From Arachidicoccus terrestris (GTDB lineage Bacteria; Bacteroidota; Bacteroidia; Chitinophagales; Chitinophagaceae), in the NCBI RefSeq assembly GCF_020042345.1, contig NZ_CP083387.1:4030001-4094000 (forward strand): a stretch of 64,000 nt of DNA, in the 5' to 3' direction. Position 1 is the stretch's first letter. Every line of letters starts with the position of its first letter. Shown one piece after another: positions 48,701 through 56,747 of this stretch. The translations under genes were made by a program, and so were the position numbers. The notes under the pieces were generated by a model. It had not been told where the DNA came from, made no database searches, and saw only the letters and a program-made list of their open reading frames with translations.

Positions 48701-49055
48701 CTTTAAAGTTGGTGCCGTCAAACCTGTTCAGTGCATCAGATGTGCCAAACCACATAAAGCCTAGCCGGTCCTGAAGACTACAAATCACGGTATTATTTGA
48801 TAATCCGTCTTCAGCTTCGTAATGGCGGAAATTAAGTGCCTGCAATTGACGTGTCCATTGTGTCTGCTGATCTGGCCGAGCGCTTTTCAGTAGTTGAATC
48901 TGAGATTTGACACAGTGAGGCGTAAAAAGCATAAGGGGTATAATAAACAGGCAAAACAAATAGCCCAGGCAAACACGATCTCCGGTTCTCCTTAGTTGAC
49001 TCAGGGTGAGCCGAAGATCGCGTTTGCCTGAGCCTGCTCTCATATACACCTGCAT
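45732..49055 (-). CDS. Reg-propeller sensor histidine kinase (split HTCS)
   Basis: Membrane sensor kinase of 1107 residues. After a signal/transmembrane segment (about 30-48) comes a periplasmic 14-blade-type two-component propeller (repeats such as NNTVICSLQDRLGFMWFGT, GRLWVSAGGKLY, GRIWVGTHTHGLY), a Y_Y_Y domain (about 755-832), a transmembrane helix (about 838-858), HisKA with phospho-accepting His895 (HIAHEIRTPLTL) and HATPase_c (about 995-1100, IRIKNDGH and GSGIGLFVSKSL). It ends there, without the fused receiver and AraC domains usual in HTCS; those are the next gene. It follows the GH92 gene by 36 bases, so all three are likely one operon sensing a glycan breakdown product. The exact start is uncertain. 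Confidence 0.92.
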   Translation of the reverse strand: MQVYMRAGSGKRDLRLTLSQLRRTGDRVCLGYLFCLFIIPLMLFTPHCVKSQIQLLKSARPDQQTQWTRQLQALNFRHYEAEDGLSNNTVICSLQDRLGFMWFGTSDALNRFDGTNFKVFRNDPHRRHSLGSGGITYLFEDRDGGLWVGTSKGGLYFFNVDMDNFYAIDALKEQYVRAIEQDGAGRLWVSAGGKLYTLELPDHTGSHFNKENLTLTKTSQVQYAGTEITSIALQPDSTIWLGTISGELFYVTQNQHRPRLLPSKQLQGGSIERILAVGKDTLLIGTSKKGLVAYNVKQNQFSHPLLHNANGSSEIFVRDILEYKPGQYWVATEEGLFCYQKAYPANGRKERVEQIRKMYGDPYSLSDNALYSICKDREGGVWITSYFSGIDYLANRPMQFEKFYPGPRHHSFTGNVIREITKDRYGHFWIGTEDNGLNEADFKTLRFKNVVPGPKGQAAHTNIHGMLCDGDLLYIGTFEHGIDVMNVKTGEFTDHYLAHDGSGLFSNFINLIYKTSRDSIMVCTSKGIYYFNPSKQYFSRIKALPLEEFYSALTEDQSGRIWVGTHTHGLYYNENGIWKRLKIKQDGKDLLMSTRILFLKADRIGRLWISTESGLYRVTDLKHVQIFDRNHGLPSNTVYTTLTDSLNNTWATTSNGLAKISPDGANISIFNKADGLLNNQFNYQSAYGDTDGYFYFGSLKGLIRFNPYDQEVSHFKPPLYLTDFHIFNQEVPVDSVNSPLKRSIITSSQLELTHKQSTFSFDFAALSYNSPTNLQYAYRIEGLENNWTSLKNDRSIYFTNLPPGNYKLSIRSTNSSGKWMDNQKDINITILPPWWKSRVAYAGYGLLFLGFILLGVTYNNRRHQIRNQRKMTLYSLRKEKELYQSKVDFFTHIAHEIRTPLTLIKGPMEQILKEKDHLPHLEGYIDLMQRNTNRLLSLTKDLLDFRKIESNMTLSLKEMEMGSFLEEFIKPYQAAASDKDIHFLYLPPMETIQVKADEGAMAKMLNNLLDNALKYGEHIIILSMDISTDRKHFIIRIKNDGHLVPEDMQQKIFDPFFRWNRKRQIQGSGIGLFVSKSLAELHGGCLTFSIQEDCYNTFSLLLPVPVI

Positions 49056-49091
49056 AGGATACGATTTGTGATCGAGTAGTACTTATAGTGA

Positions 49092-51485
49092 TTATTGTAT
49101 AATTTTTGTGGCGGAGACAGAAAACGGGCGGTCTTCCTGTTTCGTCCCTCTGTGCTTGTCGGGGGTACTGCTCATTTCAAGCACCAGTTTGCCACCTGCC
49201 ATAATTTGTTGATTGGTTATATAATTCTTAGTAAATGGCTTACCGTTTAAGGTTGCTTTGGCAATGTAGACGTGTCCGGAATCATTGTTTTTGGCAACAA
49301 CGGTAAATCTCTTTCCGTTCTCAAGACGGAGCGTTGTTTTTTTAAATAACGGGCTGCCGATCACGTATTGGTTTGTTCCCGGACATACACTATAGAAGCC
49401 CATCGCACTCAAAACATACCAGGAAGAAGTCTGCCCCTGGTCTTCATCTCCAGGATATCCGTTTTCAGTACTATTGTACATCCTGCGCATAATCTCACGG
49501 ACATGTTGTTGCGTTTTCCAGGGCTGTCCGGCATAGCAGTATAGGTAAGCCATATGTTGAATAGGCTGGTTACCGTGTGCATACTGGCCCATATTGGCGA
49601 CAATCATTTCCTTCATTTCGTGGATCATACCGCCATAGCTACCTACTTTTACATCATTTTTAGCGGTAAAGACTGCATCCAGTTTAGAACAAAAAGCTGT
49701 ATCGCCACCTATTAGATGGATCAGGCCTTTAATGTCATGGAATACGGACCATACCCAATGCCAGGCGTTTCCTTCAGTATAAGGGCCTCCCCATTCAACG
49801 GGGTCGAAATTTTTACTCCACTGCCCTTTTGCATCCTTGCCCTGCATAAATTCGGTAACGGGGTTGTAGACATGCCTGTAATTGAACATCTTTGCGGCAA
49901 ATATTTTTTCATATCTGGTCTGTCCCGTGGCTTTGGCCAGCATATAGGCGCAAAAATCATCATAGGCATATTCCAGGGTTTTGGCCGTCGCTTCCCTGAC
50001 TTCGGGATAGGGCACATAACCCAGAGAATTGTAGTATTTATAACCATCTCTTCCATTGGCTGGCCCCCAGGGGCCTTTATTATTGGATTCATGGTAATAA
50101 GCATCCAATGCTTGTTTGGGGTCAAAACTATGGATACCTTTTGCCCAGGCATCCGCCAAAAGTGAAATAGCATGATTGCCTATCATGCTTCCCTGCTCAT
50201 TAGGGAAGGACCAGGAAGGCAGCCATCCGCATTGTTTCTGGGCTTCTAGCAGTTCTGCTGTATAGCGACCCTGTTGGGTGGGATACAGCAGCGCATTTAA
50301 AGGGAATTGCGCCCTGAAGGTGTCCCAAAAGCCAGTATCTGTAAAAATGTATCCATAATGGATTTTTCCGTCATAGGGACTAAAATAGTAAGCCTTCCCA
50401 TTGCGGTCAATTTCGTAGAATTTTCTTGAGAAAAGGCTGGCCCTGAAATAACAGCTGTAGAACGTAGCCAGGTCTGCCTCAGAACCTCCGCTGACGCTGA
50501 TCGTAGCCAGGTGCCGGTTCCAGACGTCCGCGGCTCTTTTTTTTGTGTCTTCCAGCGATTTGTCCTGGCCCAGTTCTCTTTCTAGATTCAGGGCGGCCTG
50601 ATCGGAACTGATGTAAGATGATGCGACTTTTATCTGTACAGTGGTGCCGGGAGCAAATTGCAGATAAGCTCCTACTCCTTTGCCTTCTGCGGATTTTTGT
50701 CCCGGATTTTTGGTATTGTGCCTGTTTTCCCATGTGCCATATTTGAGTACAGGCTGATCCAGTTTGGCGATAAAATAACTCTTCCAGCCTTTCTGGAAGC
50801 CTCTTCCGTTATTGACAAACCCGGTAAGTGTTCGGCCATCCGGATTAATCTTTATACCGCTGAGACCAGTGTAGCCGTCCAAGACCAGGTAAGCCGGATG
50901 TCCTTTCGGAAAGCTGAAGCGAAGATGTACGCCCCTGGTGGTCGGTGACATCTCTGTTGTGATATGATTGTCAAGGGTAACTTTATAATAGTTGGGTTTG
51001 GCTATTTCATTTTTATGACTGAACCCTGTAGCTCGGTCATTTTCATTAAGTGCCAGGGAGTCTATCACAGGCATTAATGAGAATACCGCATAATCATTGG
51101 TCCAGGAGCTACACTGATGTGCTTGCTGAAACCCGCGGATCGTATGTTTAGTGTATTGATATTTCCAGCCGTCGCCGTTGTTGCCTGTCTGAGGTGTCCA
51201 GGTGTGCATTCCAAACGGCAGGGCCGTTGTGGGATATGTATTGCCATGGGTTAGTTCAAAAGAGGAGTTCGTGCCCTGTAAAGTATTAACGTATTGGACT
51301 CGCTGTTTTTTCTGACCCTGCGCCGCCGAACCTATGCAGATAAAAGTACTTGCCAAAAATAATCCCACCACCAGCCTGAAATACGGATGTTTATTGGAAT
51401 GTATACGTTTATGGGTCCCTAAAAGTTCCGGCGAGGTTGACCTGTCTTTTATTTTTGTTTTAATCGGAAATAAAAAATTGGACAT
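49092..51485 (-). CDS. GH92 alpha-mannosidase
   Basis: Calcium-dependent exo-alpha-mannosidase of 797 residues, GH92, which trims alpha-1,2 (or 1,3, 1,4, 1,6) mannose from N-glycans. The N-terminus has a long charged stretch before a hydrophobic export segment (LVVGLFLASTFICIGSAAQG); a downstream start is possible but no better ATG is apparent. Family signatures: VQYVNTLQGTNSSFELTHGN, the catalytic acid Glu571 in YTEGNAWHW, and the base pair Asp680/Asp682 in YPGDEDQGQTSSW. It is followed closely by the split reg-propeller kinase and its regulator, so mannan or N-glycan sensing and breakdown may be linked. A 237-base spacer separates it from the DUF4965 gene upstream. Confidence 0.93.
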   Translation of the reverse strand: MSNFLFPIKTKIKDRSTSPELLGTHKRIHSNKHPYFRLVVGLFLASTFICIGSAAQGQKKQRVQYVNTLQGTNSSFELTHGNTYPTTALPFGMHTWTPQTGNNGDGWKYQYTKHTIRGFQQAHQCSSWTNDYAVFSLMPVIDSLALNENDRATGFSHKNEIAKPNYYKVTLDNHITTEMSPTTRGVHLRFSFPKGHPAYLVLDGYTGLSGIKINPDGRTLTGFVNNGRGFQKGWKSYFIAKLDQPVLKYGTWENRHNTKNPGQKSAEGKGVGAYLQFAPGTTVQIKVASSYISSDQAALNLERELGQDKSLEDTKKRAADVWNRHLATISVSGGSEADLATFYSCYFRASLFSRKFYEIDRNGKAYYFSPYDGKIHYGYIFTDTGFWDTFRAQFPLNALLYPTQQGRYTAELLEAQKQCGWLPSWSFPNEQGSMIGNHAISLLADAWAKGIHSFDPKQALDAYYHESNNKGPWGPANGRDGYKYYNSLGYVPYPEVREATAKTLEYAYDDFCAYMLAKATGQTRYEKIFAAKMFNYRHVYNPVTEFMQGKDAKGQWSKNFDPVEWGGPYTEGNAWHWVWSVFHDIKGLIHLIGGDTAFCSKLDAVFTAKNDVKVGSYGGMIHEMKEMIVANMGQYAHGNQPIQHMAYLYCYAGQPWKTQQHVREIMRRMYNSTENGYPGDEDQGQTSSWYVLSAMGFYSVCPGTNQYVIGSPLFKKTTLRLENGKRFTVVAKNNDSGHVYIAKATLNGKPFTKNYITNQQIMAGGKLVLEMSSTPDKHRGTKQEDRPFSVSATKIIQ

Positions 51486-51656
51486 AGAAAGAAAGTTTTG
51501 TAAGGCACGCCGCGACGATGATGGACGGCCTGCGGAATCTGTTTTGGATGAATTGCTGATAAAAACCAGTCAGCAACCAAAAATAATTAAAAAATGCAAA
51601 GCATTGAAACGTTTAGAGTCTGTTCACATTTGGATATGTCGGTGGAACGTTATAAA

Positions 51657-51702
51657 GCAAGCCCGGTATTCAGGAATCAAATAGTCTGTATACCGGGCTT
51701 GC
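51657..51702 (-). terminator. Hairpin after the DUF4965 gene
   Basis: 13-base arms (51657-51669 and 51690-51702, core agcccggtat / ataccgggct), 20-base loop, just past the DUF4965 stop codon (51723). The trailing minus-strand tract is only mildly T-rich. Confidence 0.6.
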
Positions 51703-51722
51703 CTTTAAACTGCATAGCCTGG

Positions 51723-54251
51723 TTATTTTCTGTAATGCAACCAATAATTAAAAGCCTGCATGTAATAGCCACCAACTACGCTTCTGGCCTGAAAGTTCTG
51801 TTGTCTGCCGTCCTTCGTGTCATGCCAGTCACTTAGTGGTACACGGCTGGGTGTCTCACTGATATAACGGACAAGAGGCTGCATAAACGCGGCAAAACTA
51901 TGCCGGTCAGGCGCCATAGTGGCACTCCACATAATCCAGTCGGATTTTGTATAACTTTTCCGACTATCTAACGGGACACCATATCGGTTCTGTTGTTTCA
52001 GATAATAGCTGATTTCTTTTTGATAGACTTCTTGGGGAAAGATATTGAAATCCAGTACTTTATCCCAAACAAGATTGTATTTCTGACTCCAGGTGCCTTT
52101 TTTCTCAAAGCTCAATGTGAAATGGTCTCCATCCGCAGCCAGTTCCATCCACTTGGGAACCATACTCTTGGCTAAGTCTGTGAATTTTTTAGCCAGTTTT
52201 TTTTCTCCGAGTAGCTCTGCCAGATAACCAAAACTGCGCAGCGCCATAATGGCTTTGGCAGAAAGATTGACATTTCTGGCCAAGTGGCCAGCAAAGTCAT
52301 CCGTACAGAGCTGATTGGCTGGATCAAATCCAGCCTTTGCCAGATAATTAGCCCAGATAGAAAGCGTTTTCCAATGAGCTTTGGCAAAATCAGCATTACC
52401 ATCCACTTTTGCGATGGCAGCGGCAAGAATGACCATATTGCCTGCTTCTTCTACCGGCATATCTTCGCCATAGGTCTGGCCATTTGCAATCGGGTAAGTA
52501 CCCAAATCGTGGGCGGAATAAGGCTTAGTCCACTTCCCACTCTCACTGTAATAAAAGATACCGCGCATCATTCCTTTTAATAACTCTGTATTGTACATCA
52601 AATACAAAGGGGCTGAGGGGTATGTTAGATCCACCGTATTAATGGAACCGTTGGAAAAATTTTCCTTGGAAAGAAAAAGCAGTTCTTTTTGCGGGCTCTC
52701 CACAATGTTGTGAGCGGCTATACTTTGTCTGTAGGCTAAAATACATAACCTGGCATAATCGGCGCCACCGGCCATTAAAAGTTCCTGTCGGATTTTTTGG
52801 TCCTCTTTTCTGACCAAGCCCATAACCTTGCTGTAATCTCTGGCCGCCTTCTGCATCAGATCGGAGAAATTCCCCTTGCCATTCCTGTTCCACCACGGTC
52901 TTAAATTGGTATGAAAATACTGGATGGAATATTGTTCATCATAGCCCAGTAGCATGTGTCCTGAGGCCAGATGCCTAGCATCTGTTGCGCCCATATCAAT
53001 GATTGTATTCAGGCTAAGTTGTTTGCCTTTTATTTTATTGGTTGTTTGTACACCGGATGTGCCAAGGAAGGTCGAAATTCCTTCAATGACGCTTTTGCTA
53101 ATAGTTTGTCTCGCGTGATTACTGTTCGCTCCGACATAAAAATACCCCCAATCTATTCGAACATCATCTCCTTTTTTACCTAAAACACGTTGGGCGGCCG
53201 TACCGGTTTTTAATAAGGAAAGTTGCCCGTTTTTGAGTGACTCCGAGACCACCTCCTGATTTGGGGTGTTTATTGCTATATCTGAACTGGCGCCTAAGTA
53301 AACGGCCACCTGGTGCGCTTTTCCATCCTTACTAGCGGCCTGATAAGTAATATAAGAGACAGGCCGGCTAAGGATGTCTAAATGCTGCAATAATAACGGT
53401 GAGGTAAAAGTGACTGCCAGATTAACTTTTCCACAATCGAACCGATAAATGGTCTGCATAGCTTCGATCTGAACGGACCTCTGTCTGGCCACTTGGATGG
53501 TTTCTTTGTAATCCGGCTGTAATTCACGGGAAAGGCCGATGTCAAAATACCGTCCGCCGGCTGTATTTCTTACATGTGCTGCCAGTACATTTCTCCCTTG
53601 TCGCAAGTATTTCTGCAATTTATTATTAAAATCGGTGTACTGAAACTCTTCCATCCAGCCTTCTTTCTGATATACTTTATGGCCGTTCAGGTAAAGGACA
53701 ATATTATCATCATGACGTAATTTGATCTTAAGCCCCTCGATGTTGCCACCGTTAAACTCAAAGCTTCTTCTGATCCATATGTCATCTGATTGCCAAAGAG
53801 TACGGGCCGTTTTGCTGTCGTCTGAAAGAGGCAACAGCCCACTTTGCCAACCCTGCGTATCTGCATTAACGGATTGCCAGTTCTCCGCAGGTTGCCGGGT
53901 TGTATATAATATCTGCATATTTGCTTTTTCATTGCCGGCCGGGGCAATTGTGGTAAAAGATTTAACCGCTTTGCCCATAAATCTGTAAAACTGATCATCT
54001 ACCTTTAGTATTCCTACCAGTGAATGAGGCTTCCCTGTCCAGTGCACCGTTGAGGCTTCTGTCAATACATCTTTATTACTCCAGATACTAAAGTAAGGAT
54101 TATGGGTGATAAGCGGATAGCTGGGGGCCACTTGGGGAGCGGGCTGCGCATTTGCCGGAGGGCCTGCAGCGACCAGCAGCAGTGCTGAGCCGGCCATGAC
54201 TGCCTGCCGGATACATTTTTGAAGTGATTTTACAGATTTGTGTACATTCAT
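51723..54251 (-). CDS. DUF4965/glutaminase-A-like secreted protein
   Basis: Exported protein of about 842 residues with the DUF4964-DUF5127-DUF4965-DUF1793 architecture annotated as glutaminase-like. A signal peptide (ends ANAQ) precedes the N-terminal module (YPLITHNPYFSIWSNKDVLT), a jelly-roll insert (about 130-245; DDIWIRRSFEF, NIVLYLNGHKVYQ), then a C-terminal (alpha/alpha)6 barrel with the invariant SAHDLGTYPIANGQ and MPVEEAGNMVILAAA. The name comes from fungal glutaminase; in Bacteroidota its substrate is untested, and the glycosidase-like fold and GH92 neighbour allow a glycan role. An ATG six codons upstream (54269) is an alternative start. Confidence 0.82.
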   Translation of the reverse strand: MNVHKSVKSLQKCIRQAVMAGSALLLVAAGPPANAQPAPQVAPSYPLITHNPYFSIWSNKDVLTEASTVHWTGKPHSLVGILKVDDQFYRFMGKAVKSFTTIAPAGNEKANMQILYTTRQPAENWQSVNADTQGWQSGLLPLSDDSKTARTLWQSDDIWIRRSFEFNGGNIEGLKIKLRHDDNIVLYLNGHKVYQKEGWMEEFQYTDFNNKLQKYLRQGRNVLAAHVRNTAGGRYFDIGLSRELQPDYKETIQVARQRSVQIEAMQTIYRFDCGKVNLAVTFTSPLLLQHLDILSRPVSYITYQAASKDGKAHQVAVYLGASSDIAINTPNQEVVSESLKNGQLSLLKTGTAAQRVLGKKGDDVRIDWGYFYVGANSNHARQTISKSVIEGISTFLGTSGVQTTNKIKGKQLSLNTIIDMGATDARHLASGHMLLGYDEQYSIQYFHTNLRPWWNRNGKGNFSDLMQKAARDYSKVMGLVRKEDQKIRQELLMAGGADYARLCILAYRQSIAAHNIVESPQKELLFLSKENFSNGSINTVDLTYPSAPLYLMYNTELLKGMMRGIFYYSESGKWTKPYSAHDLGTYPIANGQTYGEDMPVEEAGNMVILAAAIAKVDGNADFAKAHWKTLSIWANYLAKAGFDPANQLCTDDFAGHLARNVNLSAKAIMALRSFGYLAELLGEKKLAKKFTDLAKSMVPKWMELAADGDHFTLSFEKKGTWSQKYNLVWDKVLDFNIFPQEVYQKEISYYLKQQNRYGVPLDSRKSYTKSDWIMWSATMAPDRHSFAAFMQPLVRYISETPSRVPLSDWHDTKDGRQQNFQARSVVGGYYMQAFNYWLHYRK

Positions 54252-54590
54252 GAACTTGATGATTTGCATTTCCTTATAAATTGTGTTATTGTTTCAGCAG
54301 GATCTAGTTATCTTTTGAATATTGGATTTTAACGGATTCTGCATAATTTGCATTTGCCGGAGTCTCTTGCAACTCTTGATTATGCTACAAATTTGAACGA
54401 ATTAACTTTTATCGAAGTTGTTACTCGTCTCATAATTTTGCATATTTGTTTCAACTATTGAAAACTTGTGAAATTTCGGATGTTTTTCTCTGTTGTTTTC
54501 ATAAAGTGCGCCAAGGATCTGAATATTTAACGTCCCGACCGGTGGAATTATCTTATTTTCACTCTGTTATTATTAAAAATGCGTTTCGTG
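54252..54590. other. Divergent promoter region
   Basis: About 340 AT-rich bases between the DUF4965 gene (minus) and the NAGPA gene (plus). TAATTTTG at 54433-54440 fits the plus-strand TAnnTTTG consensus. No gene or strong hairpin seen. Confidence 0.4.
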
Positions 54591-55460
54591 ATGAAAAGGA
54601 ATCTGATATCTACCATGTTGAGCTTTGGCTTATTCTTTATTATGATGGGGTGGGCAGATGCTCAAAAGTATATCGGACTGCCCGCCACTAAAGTTTTAGA
54701 GGATAGCAGCTGGCTACCAGGCCCACATACTGAAGCCAGAGAAATAACCTATCTGGATCGGGACAGCAAGCCCGTTGTTGTGCAGGTACTGAAGGCGCGA
54801 CTGAAGAAAAAACATCTTATGCTGGAAGCAGCCACACCTGATGATAAGGATGACTTCGGACGGCAGATCGTCACCGATGAGATGCAGGCAGAGAATAGGA
54901 AAGATCGTCTGGTAATTGCAGGTGTCAATGCCGACTTCTTTAATATGAAAAATGGTATTCCCCTTGGGCCGGTTATCAAGGAGGGCAGGATGATTAAAGG
55001 TGTTGACAAGACGATGGTGGATTTTGTCGGGGTTTTAAAGTCGGGTAAAGTGATTATAGGAGATTCTGTTTTATTTAAAAAGAAAGAAAAGGAGCTGAAT
55101 GAAGCGTTGGGAGCCCGAGCCGTCTTGTTGAAGAACAGAAAACTCCTGCCCCAAAATAGAAGTAGTTTAAGTACCGTTCATCATCCAAGAACAGCATTTG
55201 GTGTAAAGGGCAAAAGAACGGTTTGGCTGGTAACAGTTGACGGCCGACAGCCTGCTTTTAGTAACGGGATTTCCTTAACCGATCTGGGTAGACTGATGCG
55301 CTTTTTAGGTGCTGAAAATGCGGTCAACCTGGATGGTGGCGGCTCTACGACAATGGCTGTCTGGGATGAGCAGCATCAGCAGTATCGGGTTCGTAACCGG
55401 CCCTCAGGTAAAACACTCAGGCCAGTGGCCAATAGCTGGATACTGGTCCGCAAAAAGTAA
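54591..55460 (+). CDS. NAGPA-type phosphodiester glycosidase
   Basis: Exported protein of 289 residues with the NAGPA domain, the fold of mammalian 'uncovering enzyme' that removes GlcNAc from GlcNAc-1-phospho-mannose; bacterial members are called phosphodiester glycosidases. A signal peptide (ending near ADAQK) is followed by ALKARLKKKHLM-like strands, VIAGVNADFFNMKNGIPLGP, the ARAVLLKNRKLLPQ segment, HHPRTAFGVK and the hallmark NLDGGGSTTMAVW near the end. An ATG four codons earlier (54579) is possible, but MKRN starts a better signal. A lipoprotein gene follows 34 bases later and may be co-transcribed. Confidence 0.9.
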   Translation: MKRNLISTMLSFGLFFIMMGWADAQKYIGLPATKVLEDSSWLPGPHTEAREITYLDRDSKPVVVQVLKARLKKKHLMLEAATPDDKDDFGRQIVTDEMQAENRKDRLVIAGVNADFFNMKNGIPLGPVIKEGRMIKGVDKTMVDFVGVLKSGKVIIGDSVLFKKKEKELNEALGARAVLLKNRKLLPQNRSSLSTVHHPRTAFGVKGKRTVWLVTVDGRQPAFSNGISLTDLGRLMRFLGAENAVNLDGGGSTTMAVWDEQHQQYRVRNRPSGKTLRPVANSWILVRKK

Positions 55461-55494
55461 TTTTACGTTTCATTCCCACGATAGAATAGTATTA

Positions 55495-56151
55495 ATGACA
55501 AATAAGATGCGAGAAATTTTTGACAGAAGACGGAAAAGGTCAATAAAATATTTGTGGATGCCGGCATTCATATACAGTCTGTTGATACAGGGCTGTATTA
55601 GCTCCCAGAGAATGATAGACGCTGTTCATGGCCATTATTATCAATATAAGTTTTCTATGCGGGAATCTGATTCACGCAAAAAAGCCACATGGGATAAAAG
55701 CGGGGTAAAGATTACTTTTACACCCGTTTATAATCGCATTAATTTTTCCCTGGAAAATAAATCTGGCAGCCCGGTCGAAATTCTCTGGAACAAAAGCAGT
55801 ATGGTCCAGGAAAACGACAGCTCAGCTATTATACATGGAGGTGTAACGTTAAATTCAGATCCGAGAAAACAATCTCCTTCTAGGATTGCGGAAAATCAAA
55901 GCCTACAGGATTTTATCCTGCCTTTGCTTTTAATTGAAATTAACGACAAGCATCTATCGATCAGGGATCTTTATCCGGAGAAAGATGACGAGTTGTCGGA
56001 GAAGAATGATTGGATCATGCACCTCATTGGCCAGAATTTATTCAGGCTGCATTTGTCGTTGAAGATTAATGGGCAAGAGCAACCTCTAACATTTAATTTT
56101 TATCCCGTCGAAATTATGAGAGGCGCTCATTCATTTAAGACTAACCAGTAA
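55495..56151 (+). CDS. Hypothetical lipoprotein
   Basis: Predicted lipoprotein of 218 residues: a positively charged start (RRRKRSIKYLW) and hydrophobic stretch end at LLIQGC (Cys34). The mature part is mostly beta-strand-like (GVKITFTPVYNRINFSLENKS, SPVEILWNKSSMVQ...) and ends NGQEQPLTFNFYPVE. I do not recognise a family. The frame is open back to 55309, but that part overlaps the NAGPA gene and lacks a signal; ATG 55495 (or 55507) is preferred. The 34-base gap after the NAGPA gene suggests an operon and perhaps a shared surface role. Confidence 0.6.
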   Translation: MTNKMREIFDRRRKRSIKYLWMPAFIYSLLIQGCISSQRMIDAVHGHYYQYKFSMRESDSRKKATWDKSGVKITFTPVYNRINFSLENKSGSPVEILWNKSSMVQENDSSAIIHGGVTLNSDPRKQSPSRIAENQSLQDFILPLLLIEINDKHLSIRDLYPEKDDELSEKNDWIMHLIGQNLFRLHLSLKINGQEQPLTFNFYPVEIMRGAHSFKTNQ

Positions 56152-56181
56152 TAAGAATCTTCCTTTCAGTATAAAATATCA

Positions 56182-56221
56182 ATAGGGCGCTTTGACTTAG
56201 ATTGTCAATGAAGCACCCTAT
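56182..56221. terminator. Imperfect hairpin between convergent genes
   Basis: Arms beginning atagggcgctt and ending aagcaccctat (56182-56221) pair imperfectly. Located between the stops of the hypothetical lipoprotein and the META-domain gene; could terminate both. Confidence 0.5.
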
Positions 56222-56256
56222 CGATCTATTTGAATGAAACTGCAATCAGGCTAATT

Positions 56257-56682
56257 TTATTTTCTGAAAGTTAGCAGTAACTGAGTATCCTGATATAAGT
56301 ATAAATGGTCTGCTGTGATTTTATATTTGTTAACCAGATCCAGATTCCGAATAAACCCAACTTCTATTTTACCGCAGTCTTCGCCCACGCAAGCCATCAT
56401 GGTAGAAGCTAATGGTCCTAATTTGATATGATGTTTTTTGGTGGTTTTAAAAGGGCCGAAAAAGTTGTTACAACCTGAATAGCCATTTACGCCTTTATCA
56501 GAAAAAGTGATATTCAATGGCTTTTTTACATTACAGCCCATTTGGTCTTTTCCGTCCTTGGTAACTAAAATCCAATTATGTAATAAGGCTTGTTTTTCCA
56601 AATCTGCATTTTTGGTTGTACCACACCCTGCTGCCAAAAATACGAGGCAAATGCCCATTAGTACTATTGCTGTCTTTTTCAT
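56257..56682 (-). CDS. META-domain (HslJ-like) lipoprotein
   Basis: Small lipoprotein of 141 residues with a clear lipobox (LAAGC, Cys20) and one META domain (about 30-141): LLHNWILVTKDGKD, LNITFSDKGVNGYSGCNNFFGPF, LASTMMACVGEDC and TADHLYLYQDTQLLLTFRK. META/HslJ proteins are envelope-stress or heat-shock linked with no known enzyme activity. Cysteines in NGYSGCNN and MMACVGEDC may form disulfides. It lies 65 bases downstream of smc on the same strand. Confidence 0.9.
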   Translation of the reverse strand: MKKTAIVLMGICLVFLAAGCGTTKNADLEKQALLHNWILVTKDGKDQMGCNVKKPLNITFSDKGVNGYSGCNNFFGPFKTTKKHHIKLGPLASTMMACVGEDCGKIEVGFIRNLDLVNKYKITADHLYLYQDTQLLLTFRK

Positions 56683-56747
56683 ATCCGGTGTTTTTTATGT
56701 TCAACAAAATCAGCCATCAAAGCGCTCTCACCGAGATTGTAATTAAA

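Noticed and set aside
49716-50173. Overlapping frames of about 150 codons on both strands inside the GH92 gene
   Set aside because: They overlap conserved catalytic-domain coding sequence and show no family features; shadows of GH92.
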